Below, piece after piece: positions 9,161-17,936 of a DNA stretch of 35,184 bases. The position numbers and the translations under genes were made by a program. The stretch lies in contig JAAEOA010000114.1 in NCBI GenBank assembly GCA_024223715.1, positions 1 through 35,184 of the forward strand. Reading direction: 5' to 3'. The DNA comes from a bacterium. Its GTDB lineage: Bacteria > Krumholzibacteriota > Krumholzibacteriia > LZORAL124-64-63. Position 1 is the stretch's first letter, and each line of letters begins with the position of its first letter. The notes beneath the pieces were generated by a model. That model was given only the letters and a program-made list of their open reading frames with translations, did not search any database and was not told where the DNA came from.

Positions 9161-9331
9161 ATGGCTGACATGATTATTAGCAAAAGCAAAACCAAAGAAA
9201 GCGTCAAAGAATGTAACGTTTCCGGAGAATTCTACTCCGCTCTGGACGTAAAAGTTCGCGAACTGATTGGTGCCGCTGAAAAACGCGCCATCGAAAACGG
9301 TCGTAAAACCGTTCGTCCCTGCGACCTGTAA
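9161..9331 (+). CDS. Small histone-fold DNA-binding protein (56 aa)
   Basis: A 56-residue protein, too short for many gene finders. The C-terminal half reads LIGAAEKRAIENGRKTVRP then CDL. It matches the alpha2-loop2 signature of archaeal histones, where HMfB has GRKTIKAEDI. Arg48 and Asp55 keep the spacing of the histone R-D clamp (HMfB Arg52/Asp59), and Thr50 sits in the usual DNA-contacting loop. A short helix (about 9-19) would be alpha1 and about 22-46 alpha2. The chain stops right after Asp-Leu, so alpha3 is essentially missing, as in short bacterial histones. GGGAGG precedes the ATG. Codons are strongly biased to C-ending forms, suggesting high expression, and a strong terminator follows. 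Likely role: dimeric nucleoid-associated protein. The assignment rests on motif reading only. Confidence 0.75.
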   Translation: MADMIISKSKTKESVKECNVSGEFYSALDVKVRELIGAAEKRAIENGRKTVRPCDL

Positions 9332-9392
9332 GTCGTTTAGGATAAATAATCAGGCGAAGAGGTCGGGAATTTCCGATACTCCACCCGGATTC

Positions 9393-9424
9393 AAGGGAGG
9401 GCTCAGGCCCTCCCTTCTTTTTTT
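9393..9424 (+). terminator. Terminator of the histone-fold gene
   Basis: A perfect 10-bp stem, AAGGGAGGGC (9393-9402) with GCCCTCCCTT (9407-9416), a 4-nt loop, then C and seven Ts. It shows that the small upstream ORF is a separate transcription unit. Confidence 0.9.
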
Positions 9425-9582
9425 GTTTCCGCCTCTATCCATGGACTGAATCACGAAACCTGTAAACCCCGGTTAACACCAGTGACCTTCTTCTTTTCAT
9501 AAAACCAATCAATTCAACAGGAACCCTCCATCAGTGGTTGGGCTTGAGCCTTGCTTTGCTGTTTCAAATAAGGAGGTCTTTT

Positions 9583-11100
9583 TTGAATACAAAAATAAAA
9601 TCAGGTGCTCTGGCAGGAATTGATGGCCTGTCGGTGACGGTTGAAGTGGATATCAGCCGCGGGTTGCCCGGGTTCCATTTGGTGGGGTTGCCCAATGCCG
9701 AGGTCAGGGAGAGTCGTCAAAGGGTTCTGGCAGCTTTGCGAAACAGTGGGGTGCGGCTCCCGCCTGGAAAAATAACCGTAAACCTGGCACCGGCAGGAAT
9801 TCGAAAAGAGGGGGCATCGTTTGATTTGGCCATTGCCGTGGGGGTGATGGCGGCTCAAGGAGTGGGTATCAACAAGCGGTGTGTGCCCGAGGGGGATGCA
9901 CCTTTATTTCTGGGAGAACTCTCTCTCTTTGGTCAACTGCGGCCTGTACGTGGGCTCCTGGCCATGGTATTGGCTGCGGCAGAGCAGGGTGACCGATTGG
10001 TCGTTGTTCCTGCGGAACAGGCGGGGGAGGCCTCTCTGGCAACGGGAGTGCGGGTGGTTGGTGCCAGTCATTTATCAGAAGTTTTTCATTGGTGGCAAAC
10101 CGGGGAAGAACCTGCATTGAACATCTCCCAACACAAAGACTCTTTCCCTCCCAAAAAAACTCCTGATAAATGGTTGCAATTGGCAGGGCAGCCTTCTTTG
10201 CTCAAGGCTGCTGTGTTGGCTGTGGCGGGCAGGCACAACATTATGATGGTTGGCCCGCCAGGAACGGGAAAAACTCGTTTAGCGCGTATTCTAGGGGCCT
10301 GTCAGGCTCCTTTGGGCGATGCAGAAAGTCTGGAAGTCACCAGAATCCACAGTGCTGCCGGTCTTTTGCCGGATGGGCAACTTTTAAAGCAACGCCCGTT
10401 TCGGGCGCCCCATCATACTCTGACTCGAGCCGGATTGATCGGTGGGGGAGCGGCCTTGCGTCCGGGAGAAGTGACGTTGGCCCATGGCGGCATTCTTTTT
10501 CTTGATGAATTCAGCGAATTTCCACCAGCGGTGCTGGATGTTCTTCGGGAGCCCATGGAGGAAAAAGTTATCACCTTGGATAGAGGCGGCCGGCATCGGC
10601 AGTATCCGGCAAATTTTCAAATACTGGCGGCCATGAATCCCTGTCGTTGTGGTTTTCTTGGCAGTGGGATCAAACCCTGCCGTTGTACGGACGCGCAACA
10701 GCGCAGGTACTTGTCTCGGTTGTCTGGGCCTTTGCTCGACCGATTTGACCTGTTTGTTCAAGTCGGTCCCTGGGAAGGTTCTTTCCTAAGTGAGTCGCAT
10801 GGTCCGCGGGTTTGTACTCCCGGTAAAAACTGGCGAGAGTTGACAACAACCGGTGCCTGGCCCCACTTGGCGCGTTTGGGAGCTCAGACAGAATCTTTGC
10901 CTCTATCCCGGGCAGCAAAAGATCATCTGAATGATATTCGGCTGCCTTTAGGTCTTTCAATCCGGTCGGTGAAAAGTTGCCTTCGGGTGGCCAACACAGT
11001 GGCTTTGCTGGATGGATGCCGTAAAACTGAAAGGCGGCATGTTCTGGAAGCATTGGAATTTCGTCTAGAAAATCTGGCTTTGGAATCGGTTCTTCGCTGA
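9583..11100 (+). CDS. comM: YifB/ComM-family Mg-chelatase-like AAA+ ATPase
   Basis: A 505-residue AAA+ ATPase of the YifB/ComM family; ComM is a hexameric helicase that promotes branch migration during natural transformation. N-terminal S5-like domain with VEVDISRGLPGFHLVGLPNA (20-39), Walker A GPPGTGKT (224-231), Walker B ILFLDE (304-309), the cysteine pair region NPCRCG..PCRC (352-368), the sensor/arginine segment SGPLLDRFD (381-389), and the Mg-chelatase C-terminal helical domain. The start is a TTG at 9583 with a perfect AGGAGG 6 nt upstream. The frame extends to another TTG at 9538, but the shorter form matches the family length. It converges on the barrel gene across a shared terminator. 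Confidence 0.93.
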   Translation: MNTKIKSGALAGIDGLSVTVEVDISRGLPGFHLVGLPNAEVRESRQRVLAALRNSGVRLPPGKITVNLAPAGIRKEGASFDLAIAVGVMAAQGVGINKRCVPEGDAPLFLGELSLFGQLRPVRGLLAMVLAAAEQGDRLVVVPAEQAGEASLATGVRVVGASHLSEVFHWWQTGEEPALNISQHKDSFPPKKTPDKWLQLAGQPSLLKAAVLAVAGRHNIMMVGPPGTGKTRLARILGACQAPLGDAESLEVTRIHSAAGLLPDGQLLKQRPFRAPHHTLTRAGLIGGGAALRPGEVTLAHGGILFLDEFSEFPPAVLDVLREPMEEKVITLDRGGRHRQYPANFQILAAMNPCRCGFLGSGIKPCRCTDAQQRRYLSRLSGPLLDRFDLFVQVGPWEGSFLSESHGPRVCTPGKNWRELTTTGAWPHLARLGAQTESLPLSRAAKDHLNDIRLPLGLSIRSVKSCLRVANTVALLDGCRKTERRHVLEALEFRLENLALESVLR

Positions 11101-11107
11101 TTACTAA

Positions 11108-11133
11108 AAAAGGCGGCCCGAGGGCCGCCTTTT
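11108..11133. terminator. Bidirectional terminator between convergent genes
   Basis: A perfect 12-bp stem, AAAAGGCGGCCC (11108-11119) with GGGCCGCCTTTT (11122-11133), and a 2-nt apex (the top pairs must open). A-rich and T-rich ends serve both strands. Confidence 0.85.
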
Positions 11134-11153
11134 CAGAAAACCATTTCAGATTA

Positions 11154-12104
11154 TCAGAAGCTACCCTGCAGTCCGATGGAAATACCCAGACTGCCAATAG
11201 TTTGGGATGAGAACTCCTGCACAGGTGTCTGATTAATTCCCTCATCGTTGGTAATAAATTCATCCAAGGGAATTACGACGGTTCCTTCATTCAAATCAGT
11301 GAAACGATCAGATGGGGTGAATTCAACACTATTGAGGTGGTAGAGAACTTCAAACCGGATACTGATGTTTTTGTCAGCCAGGAAACGCAGACCGCCCCCA
11401 AGGTTCAAGTCAATGGCGGTAGCAGGGTCATCAACATAATTTGAGTTCATGGAGTACCACATATTACTGATGCCACCGGTTGCATAGGGGTGTAAGCGGC
11501 CACCTCCGTCACCATCCATATTCAGGAAGTAAACAGTGGCATTTATGCCCAGGTTGGCAGTGAACATGGACCGAATTTCCATGTCGAATTCCCCAATGGC
11601 AGGCTCGGTGGGGTAAGGGATGGACCCAGGCTCATTGGAGCGCCAGGAACTATTTTCAATCGACTGGCTGTATTCAGAAAAAGAGGCTCCGGCAATTCCT
11701 TCAAGGCACAGCCAGGGAGAAATATTGTACCCCAAACGCATGAAAGGATTGAAGGCATTTTGGCCAGTTAGTTTAGTGTCACCCCAATAGGTGTCCTCTT
11801 CAGTATATTTGTAAATGATTTGATCGTGCTCGAGAAAAACGGAATTCAAACCGAGGGATCCGAGAGCAAAGCTGATTTCAATGGTTCCCCCTTTAATACC
11901 GGGAATCCAGATTTCCTTTTCTTCATCGCTAATATCCAAATCAGAGTCGGCATATCCACTGTTATGTAAAAGCTTGAAGGTTTTTTCCGGTTGGTTGCTT
12001 TCGGGTTGGTCAGGGACCTCAGGAGTCTCATCCTGAGCCAGTGCCGGCAGGCAAACCAATGCCAGGGTCATGATAAAAAAGGCGACCAGTGATTTGAAGG
12101 ACAT
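11154..12104 (-). CDS. Outer-membrane beta-barrel protein
   Basis: A 316-residue exported protein. The signal peptide ends at ALA (about residue 23), followed by an acidic, Pro-rich linker (24-45). The rest alternates short amphipathic strands with polar loops (for example MRLGYNISPWLCLEGIAGASF, HPYATGGISNMWYSM, LNLGGGLRFLADKNISIRFEV) and ends GSLGISIGLQGSF with a C-terminal Phe, the signal recognised by the BAM machinery. Size and pattern fit an OmpA/OmpW-like 8- to 10-strand barrel. A CAGGAG site precedes the ATG. The gene is convergent with comM. Its function is not recognisable beyond localisation. Confidence 0.75.
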   Translation of the reverse strand: MSFKSLVAFFIMTLALVCLPALAQDETPEVPDQPESNQPEKTFKLLHNSGYADSDLDISDEEKEIWIPGIKGGTIEISFALGSLGLNSVFLEHDQIIYKYTEEDTYWGDTKLTGQNAFNPFMRLGYNISPWLCLEGIAGASFSEYSQSIENSSWRSNEPGSIPYPTEPAIGEFDMEIRSMFTANLGINATVYFLNMDGDGGGRLHPYATGGISNMWYSMNSNYVDDPATAIDLNLGGGLRFLADKNISIRFEVLYHLNSVEFTPSDRFTDLNEGTVVIPLDEFITNDEGINQTPVQEFSSQTIGSLGISIGLQGSF

Positions 12105-12246
12105 GTACTCGCTCCTGTCGGGGCAACAGCCCGGGACTGGCGGGGGTGATCTTTATGATGCAACGAATCAATACTATATTCGCTGAATGTATCGTCATTA
12201 ATTTCAGGTGCAGCGCCTTGAGTGTCAATAATAAATGGCAACCCTT

Positions 12247-12275
12247 TTGTGGTAAAGACGTGATAACCCTATACT
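12247..12275 (+). promoter_or_regulatory. Promoter of the FG-GAP protein gene
   Basis: TTGTGG (12247-12252), 17 bp, TATACT (12270-12275). The start near 12282 leaves about 20 nt of leader. Confidence 0.5.
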
Positions 12276-12300
12276 GAATTCACCCCAAACACGATGAAAG

Positions 12301-15090
12301 ATGATGATAGCATTGAGCAATCCTGCAAAAACAAGCCGCTTCAAACACCAATCAACCGGGGCCTGTCTGTGGGCTTTGGTATGTCTGGGCCTTATTCTGG
12401 GAGCGGGTTTTTCGGCATATGGCGGGGAGCTGGCCCTTCCCGGGCCGGTGGTGCGGTCCATGTTGGCATCTCCTGTCATGGGTGAACCGGTACCTTGGTC
12501 AGACGGACATACCGATTATCTGGCCGTAGGGGACTCTGAGGGGTTTCTTAACCTATTTTATCACGTTACCGATGACGTGAATTTTGGGGTTTTTGACCGA
12601 CAGGACTTTGGCGGTGGCGTTCAATGGGTGGGGCCGTGGACCGGTGGACCTTATGGTTCGCGTGGTTTGGTCGTGGCTACTCGTGATCCGGATACCCTGT
12701 TCTTTGTGGAAATTGCCTATTCCCTGCCTTATATAAGAATCAAATATTCGATGGATCTGCCGGAAGACCCCGGAACCATAGATTTCATTGAAGCAGGCCC
12801 CGAAGGGCAACTTCAACTTGCATTAAGCCTTCCCGGAGTGGATCAGGTGCTCATTGTACGAGAGCAGGGAGCGGGTTGGGTAGTTCACCAAACGTTGGAT
12901 TCCAGTGATGAGCCCTCATCATTAGTCGCCATCGATTTGGACAACGATCAGGATCTGGAATTTGTCACAGCCAACCGAGGAGTGCTTTCCGGGAAGGTTT
13001 CAGTCTACTCTCAAGGGGAAGACGGAGATTATTTCCTGGACTGGCATCAGCAATTGGCCGGACACGTCTGGCAGGTGGGGTCTGAGGATTTTAATCTCGA
13101 TGGCCAAAGTGAATTGGTGGTCTCCTATTCTGATTTGGCTCAGTTGGATATTCTCCAACACGATTCAGGAAGCCTGATTGAGGTTGAATCACTTACCACT
13201 ACTCAGCCGATGGATTCTTTCCAAATATTGTCTCTGCCAATGGGCCAATGGGGCTTGGCCGGATCGAATGAATCTCGAGGATTATTGGACTTTTTTCGGC
13301 TGTCAGGTGCTGGCTGGGAGTTCCTTGAGTCTTATTTCGTGGGATGCAGACCACAAAATCTTGCCTCTTGTGATTTAAATGGTGATGGAATTAATGAAAT
13401 TGTTTCTTTTGGTACTCAGGAGCAAGTAGTCAGCATTCTTTTGGGGAATACTTTACCAGCATTTTGGGGATATCCATCCATGGCGCTTTCATCTCTGCCT
13501 TTGTCAGCTGTACAGGGTGATTTTGATGGCGACAGTCTCATTGATTTTGCGGTGGTTTCCATTGGTGGAAATTCTTTATCGACTTTTTTACAACAGGCCG
13601 ATACGCCCTTGTTTTCTGCGCCAGTGACTCAAAATTTTGATTTTTTGCCCCGAGGTATTGTGCAAGGTGATTTTCTGGGAGATTCCCGTCCCGAGCTTGT
13701 GGTTATGAATGCAGGCCAACAGGAGTTGCTGCTGATGAGCTTGGATCCGGGTCAGGGATTTGTTCTTCAGTCTACGGTGGATTCTGCTGGCAGTCCGCAA
13801 AAAGTGTCCTCTGCAGATATCGATTCTGACGGTTTTCTCGATTTGATACTGGCCTTTTCCAGCACCAAGGAAGTTAAAGTTCTTTTCGGACAGGGTGATG
13901 GAAGTTTCCATTCACCAGTGATTATTTCTTTACCCTTGGGTGTTTTTGAGGTGGAGGCCGCTGATTTAAATTCAGATTCACAACTGGAATTAGTGGTCTC
14001 AGATGGGTCCGCTCGGGTTTGGACTCTGGAAAATTTAGACGGTAGATCTTTTGGTTCACCTGTTTCTTATCAGGCCAATACAGGTTGCCGGTATCTGGAG
14101 GTTGTTGATCTGGATCAGGACCTGGATCTGGACCTGGTGGTGGCCAACACGGAAAGCCAATCTCTATCGTTTTTTAAAAATCTGGGAAATGGGAATTTAG
14201 AACGAATTATTGGCAGTTTAAGTGTGAATGGTTTGCCCACGGATATTGCTTCCCGAGATATGGACGGCGACCAAATTAATGACGTGGTGGTTCCACTGGC
14301 AGCTGGTGCCGGGTTGGCGGTTGTCCTCGCACAGGATTTCTGGCAATACATTGGAACCCTGAATTTCACTACAAGTGAAAGCCCTTCCCAAACTCTGGTG
14401 GGTGATTTTTCCGGCGACGGTGTGGCTGATGTTTTGAGCTTCGATTCAGAGCTGCTGCTGGCAATAGTAATGGTTAATACTGAAAGAGCCCTTGTGGCCG
14501 TGGACCCAACAGCTTTGAGTCTTCATTGTGATCAGGGGCAGTACCAAATTAACATTTTGCCGGATCGAACTGGACCTTGGGCCCTTCATATAGGGCAGCC
14601 GGGAGATTGGCATTTGCTGGCTCAAAATGGTGACAGTGATGCAGGTCGTTTGCATTCTGATGGTCGGGGATGGGTTTTGATGCTTAATGAAGAACAAGCA
14701 GGGTACCCCAAAAATGAAGATCAATTGCGACTGACCGTGGGAGCGGGAACCAATCAGGAGAATTTATACTTGGGCCTGAGTGCTGATTGTTTTGCACATT
14801 CTGTTACTTTACCTCAGGTCCGATGGCTGGATCAGCCATGGCCCAACCCTTTTAACCCCAGAATTAGTGGGCGCATTCAATTGAATTCAGCCGGTGCCGT
14901 TGAGGTCTCTGTTTTTGATACAGCCGGGCGCAAAGTGGCGACACTTTTACGAGGGAATTTGGCTGCAGGGGTTCATAATGTTAGCTGGAATGGCCTGAAA
15001 GAGGGGCACCCTGCTGCCGCCGGGCTGTACTTCATGAGAATTCAGTCAGAGAATGCACTTCAATCCAGAAAAATAATGCTATTGAAATAA
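12301..15090 (+). CDS. Secreted FG-GAP/VCBS-repeat protein with C-terminal sorting-like domain
   Basis: A 929-residue exported protein. A basic N-terminus and hydrophobic core (about 22-41) form the signal peptide. The body holds many FG-GAP/VCBS repeats with calcium-binding-type D-x-D-x-D-G loops (DLDNDQDLE, DFNLDGQSE, DLNGDGINE, DFDGDSLID, DIDSDGFLD, DMDGDQIND, DFSGDGVAD), implying one or two integrin-like propellers. It ends in a FlgD/type-IX-sorting-like domain that opens with WPNPFNPR and ends with GLYFMRIQ and a run to LLK. Likely a surface or secreted adhesive or structural protein. ATG 12301 or 12304 are equally possible starts; neither has a strong ribosome binding site. Confidence 0.85.
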   Translation: MMIALSNPAKTSRFKHQSTGACLWALVCLGLILGAGFSAYGGELALPGPVVRSMLASPVMGEPVPWSDGHTDYLAVGDSEGFLNLFYHVTDDVNFGVFDRQDFGGGVQWVGPWTGGPYGSRGLVVATRDPDTLFFVEIAYSLPYIRIKYSMDLPEDPGTIDFIEAGPEGQLQLALSLPGVDQVLIVREQGAGWVVHQTLDSSDEPSSLVAIDLDNDQDLEFVTANRGVLSGKVSVYSQGEDGDYFLDWHQQLAGHVWQVGSEDFNLDGQSELVVSYSDLAQLDILQHDSGSLIEVESLTTTQPMDSFQILSLPMGQWGLAGSNESRGLLDFFRLSGAGWEFLESYFVGCRPQNLASCDLNGDGINEIVSFGTQEQVVSILLGNTLPAFWGYPSMALSSLPLSAVQGDFDGDSLIDFAVVSIGGNSLSTFLQQADTPLFSAPVTQNFDFLPRGIVQGDFLGDSRPELVVMNAGQQELLLMSLDPGQGFVLQSTVDSAGSPQKVSSADIDSDGFLDLILAFSSTKEVKVLFGQGDGSFHSPVIISLPLGVFEVEAADLNSDSQLELVVSDGSARVWTLENLDGRSFGSPVSYQANTGCRYLEVVDLDQDLDLDLVVANTESQSLSFFKNLGNGNLERIIGSLSVNGLPTDIASRDMDGDQINDVVVPLAAGAGLAVVLAQDFWQYIGTLNFTTSESPSQTLVGDFSGDGVADVLSFDSELLLAIVMVNTERALVAVDPTALSLHCDQGQYQINILPDRTGPWALHIGQPGDWHLLAQNGDSDAGRLHSDGRGWVLMLNEEQAGYPKNEDQLRLTVGAGTNQENLYLGLSADCFAHSVTLPQVRWLDQPWPNPFNPRISGRIQLNSAGAVEVSVFDTAGRKVATLLRGNLAAGVHNVSWNGLKEGHPAAAGLYFMRIQSENALQSRKIMLLK

Positions 15091-15091
15091 G

Positions 15092-16039
15092 CTATTTTGG
15101 GTTCATTTCGTCTGGATTTTGCAGGTGGCGAACCTCCTGTATGAGTTCAACCTGAAAATTCTTCAATACGGCTTCTTTCATTCGCCGGGCAAGTTGCCTG
15201 ACCTGAGCACAGGTGGCGTTTCCATTATTGACAATCATATTGGCGTGGGCATGAAAAACTCCAGCATCGCCTTCGGTCATTTCTTTGGCTCCTGCTTTTT
15301 CAAGCAGTGTTCCGGCTGCAATGCGCCGTTCCCCCGGATGGGTTGCGGGCAGGTTTCGAAACCAGCTCCCGGCGCTCGGAAGGTCCCTTGGGTGCTTACG
15401 CCATCGGTCATCTATTTTGGTTTGACGGGCCTGCAGGGCATCAGAAACCGATCCTTTTTCCAGATTCAAAGTGGCTTCCAATAAAACTTCACCTTTTTCC
15501 CGTAAGGCGGTCTGACGGTAGCCGAACCCAAAATCTTCCGGACCGCGGCGGTGGATCACTCCTTCGGAATCCAGAGTCGTGGCTTCAAGGAGAAATTCAC
15601 CAATTTCATGCCCATAACAGCCGGCGTTTCCCATAATGGCTCCACCAAGCGTGCCCGGAATACCAGAGGCAAATTCCAAACCCGTAAGATCTGCTTTGAG
15701 GCTGCGTTCAATTAAGGTATCAAAATTCAGGCCTGCACCAGCAATCAGGGTGTTTCCATGGGGCTGGAATTGTTCGGTTTTAACTACCAGCACCAGGCCG
15801 GAAAACCCTTCATCGGCAGCCAGAATATTGCTGCCACCACCCAGGATAAAAAAGGGCAGGTTGTTGTTGTGAGCAATTTCCTGGAACCTGCGGGCTTGGT
15901 CTGTGTTTCCGGCATCGCAGCATAAATGGGCTGGCCCCCCAATTTTCAGAGTGGTCAGGTCGCTCAAATTCTGCTGGCATCGTACCTGTTTTTTCAGGCC
16001 ATCCGGAAGTTTGTTCAGGATGGATTCATAATCTATCAA
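15092..16039 (-). CDS. murB: UDP-N-acetylenolpyruvoylglucosamine reductase
   Basis: FAD-dependent MurB makes UDP-MurNAc, the second committed step of peptidoglycan synthesis. From the TTG at 16039 it is 315 residues: FAD-binding TLKIGGPA (30-37), LGGGSN (66-71), GIPGTLGGAIMGNAG (126-140), Tyr174-Arg175 in GFGYRQT, Ser225 in AGSWFRN (proton donor), and Glu302 in QEVRHL. The frame is open to an ATG at 16123, but a strong promoter (16071-16099) lies inside that extension, so the longer form is unlikely. An AGAGG site precedes the TTG. The usual NP after the Ser motif is NL here, a minor deviation. It diverges from the tonB operon. Confidence 0.95.
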   Translation of the reverse strand: MIDYESILNKLPDGLKKQVRCQQNLSDLTTLKIGGPAHLCCDAGNTDQARRFQEIAHNNNLPFFILGGGSNILAADEGFSGLVLVVKTEQFQPHGNTLIAGAGLNFDTLIERSLKADLTGLEFASGIPGTLGGAIMGNAGCYGHEIGEFLLEATTLDSEGVIHRRGPEDFGFGYRQTALREKGEVLLEATLNLEKGSVSDALQARQTKIDDRWRKHPRDLPSAGSWFRNLPATHPGERRIAAGTLLEKAGAKEMTEGDAGVFHAHANMIVNNGNATCAQVRQLARRMKEAVLKNFQVELIQEVRHLQNPDEMNPK

Positions 16040-16070
16040 AAGAACCTCTTTAGATGGGTGTTGAATGATT

Positions 16071-16099
16071 ATTAAAAACCTGAAGAGGGCTGGCGTCAA
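16071..16099 (-). promoter_or_regulatory. Promoter of murB
   Basis: On the minus strand TTGACG (16094-16099), 17 bp, TTTAAT (16071-16076). The predicted start near 16064 gives a leader of about 25 nt to the TTG start. Confidence 0.65.
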
Positions 16100-16116
16100 G
16101 ATATCGTCCGGCAGGA

Positions 16117-16146
16117 TTGGCATTTTTGCCCCGATTCAGGTAGATT
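16117..16146 (+). promoter_or_regulatory. Possible promoter of the tonB operon
   Basis: TTGGCA (16117-16122), 18 bp, TAGATT (16141-16146), about 20 bp upstream of the tonB-like start and back to back with the murB promoter. Confidence 0.45.
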
Positions 16147-16168
16147 TGGGGTTCTTGATTCTCTGAAG

Positions 16169-17260
16169 ATGGGGCTCAGCTTTGGCGACTCCTATGAAAT
16201 ACAAGTCAGGATTCACTCTTTGAACGAAAATATTGCACTTTGGATTGCTTTTATTTCATCTTTTCTGCTGCACTTGGTGTTTGCAGGAGTCATGTATTTG
16301 CTGCCCCCACCTGAGGAGCCCCCAGTGGTTCTTGACCAGGCTGTGGAAATGCCCGAAGTGGAATTAATTCTGTTGTCCCCTGAAGAGGTGGTTGAACAGG
16401 AATCACAAATGCCCAATAGATTCACCGAGATTCCTGAACGTCTGGCCACCGATGAGGCTCCTGAGAATCCGGATTTTGCAGCCCTTTTTAATAGCAAAGC
16501 CGCCGACCGTCAGGAAGGTGGAGATGGTGATTCTCCCTCCGCGGAAGAGGAATGGATTGTCCCGAAAGTGGAAATTCACGAAGACAACCTTCTGGGAGAT
16601 GGGGGCGGTGAAATTGAAACACGGATTTCACCTAAAGAAAATAATGAAAAAGACCAGGCTCCCCAGGGCAACTTTGGAGAATCAGGGGAAGAGCAACCCG
16701 GGGAATCTCTGGATGAAGCAGGCCGGTGGGCCACGCCTGAAGATGATCCGTCGGCGGGCCAGTTCAGTGAAGAAGATGCCAAGGAACGTTCTGTGGAATC
16801 TCCCGAGCTGGATGAATGGTGGGACGCCAGCTCTCCTTCTGTGCTTAAGGTTGGTGAAGAAGGATCTCAAGGGGACCGGGGATACGATTTTAATCAGAAA
16901 GAAAAAGGAATGCAGGGAACTGGCGTTTCTTATGTCGGTGAGTTCAGTCTCAATACCTGGGAATGGAATTATGCCCCCTGGTTGACCAAATTTGGCAACC
17001 AATTGCACCGTCACTGGATTCCACCTTATGCCTATTCCCGTTTGGGAATGATCCATGGCATGACTCAGGTTAGAATGGTCATTAATAAAGATGGAACCCT
17101 TGAGGAGTTCGAGGTATTGGACACAGAAGGCCATGAGTCGCTTCACGAAGCTTCAGAAGCAGCGTTAAAAGCTTTTGCACCCTATATGCCATTACCGGCT
17201 TCTTTTCCGGAACCGTACCTTGTTTTAACCATTGGACTGCACTATCCTGCACTTCGATGA
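16169..17260 (+). CDS. TonB-like energy transducer
   Basis: A 363-residue inner-membrane-anchored periplasmic protein. One membrane helix at about 24-45, then a Pro-rich patch (PPPEEPP), a long acidic Glu/Asp-rich disordered region (about 60-255), and a TonB/TolA-type C-terminal domain (about 261-363) with HRHWIPP, VRMVINKDGTLEEFEVL and FPEPYLVLTIGLHYP. TonB proteins carry proton-motive force from ExbB/ExbD to outer-membrane partners. It heads the run and is followed by exbB and exbD. The spacer is acidic instead of the usual Lys/Pro-rich type, which is unusual. The ATG at 16169 has only a weak ribosome binding site. Confidence 0.85.
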   Translation: MGLSFGDSYEIQVRIHSLNENIALWIAFISSFLLHLVFAGVMYLLPPPEEPPVVLDQAVEMPEVELILLSPEEVVEQESQMPNRFTEIPERLATDEAPENPDFAALFNSKAADRQEGGDGDSPSAEEEWIVPKVEIHEDNLLGDGGGEIETRISPKENNEKDQAPQGNFGESGEEQPGESLDEAGRWATPEDDPSAGQFSEEDAKERSVESPELDEWWDASSPSVLKVGEEGSQGDRGYDFNQKEKGMQGTGVSYVGEFSLNTWEWNYAPWLTKFGNQLHRHWIPPYAYSRLGMIHGMTQVRMVINKDGTLEEFEVLDTEGHESLHEASEAALKAFAPYMPLPASFPEPYLVLTIGLHYPALR

Positions 17261-17300
17261 ATCTTGAAAATGTGAAAAACCGTGGAGGTTTTAGAATAAC

Positions 17301-17936
17301 ATGTTGGATTTGATACTGGCGGGGGGATACATGATGATCCCCATTGGATTGGCCTCCTTGGTTGGCCTGGCTGTAATAATAGAGCGGTTTTTGGTTTTGA
17401 GGAAAAGCCGCATTGTATTTCCCCAGATATGTGGGGCGGTTGACAGCATGTCCGCCAGCGCGGATTTGTCGGTAGTGCGTTCCATTTGCCAAAGGCACCC
17501 TGGACCTTTTGCCAATGTTGTCATGTCAGGTTTGGATCATTCAGAGAACGACTGGACTATTATTCGTGATGTTTTGCAGGAAACTGGCCGCCAGGAGGCC
17601 TTGCGCCTGTCCCGTCGGTTGGGAATTCTGGAAACCGTTGCCGCTGTTTCGCCCTTGTTGGGGCTGCTGGGAACGGTCCTTGGAATGATCAGGGTTTTTG
17701 CCTCGATTTCCGCCTTGGGCCTGGGAAGTCCGGAAGTTCTTTCCAGTGGTATTAGTGAAGCCATGATCACGACCGCTTCAGGTCTTATTATTGGTATTCC
17801 GGCTCTGGTTGCCTACAATTGGCTGAACGGGAAAGCGGACAGCATTATTTTTGATCTGGAGTATTATTCATCGAAGGTTCTTGATACTTTGCGAAAGCGG
17901 CAGAATGAAGGCCCCGATTTCGAGAGGAAATCATGA
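17301..17936 (+). CDS. exbB: MotA/TolQ/ExbB proton channel
   Basis: A 211-residue inner-membrane protein that forms the stator pentamer with ExbD/TolR. Membrane helices at about 5-27, 113-138 and 150-176. The family signature is seen in LETVAAVSPLLGLLGTVLGM (about 113-132) and in the last helix, ITTASGLIIGIPALVAYNW. The start ATG follows GGAGG (17284-17288). The stop overlaps the exbD start by 4 nt, implying translational coupling. It could equally be called TolQ; its place after a TonB-like gene favours ExbB. Confidence 0.92.
   Translation: MLDLILAGGYMMIPIGLASLVGLAVIIERFLVLRKSRIVFPQICGAVDSMSASADLSVVRSICQRHPGPFANVVMSGLDHSENDWTIIRDVLQETGRQEALRLSRRLGILETVAAVSPLLGLLGTVLGMIRVFASISALGLGSPEVLSSGISEAMITTASGLIIGIPALVAYNWLNGKADSIIFDLEYYSSKVLDTLRKRQNEGPDFERKS

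Noticed and set aside
8922..9173. An 83-residue plus-strand ORF overlapping the start of the histone-fold gene
   Set aside because: Low-complexity translation, no ribosome binding site, and it crosses the promoter and leader of a better-supported gene.
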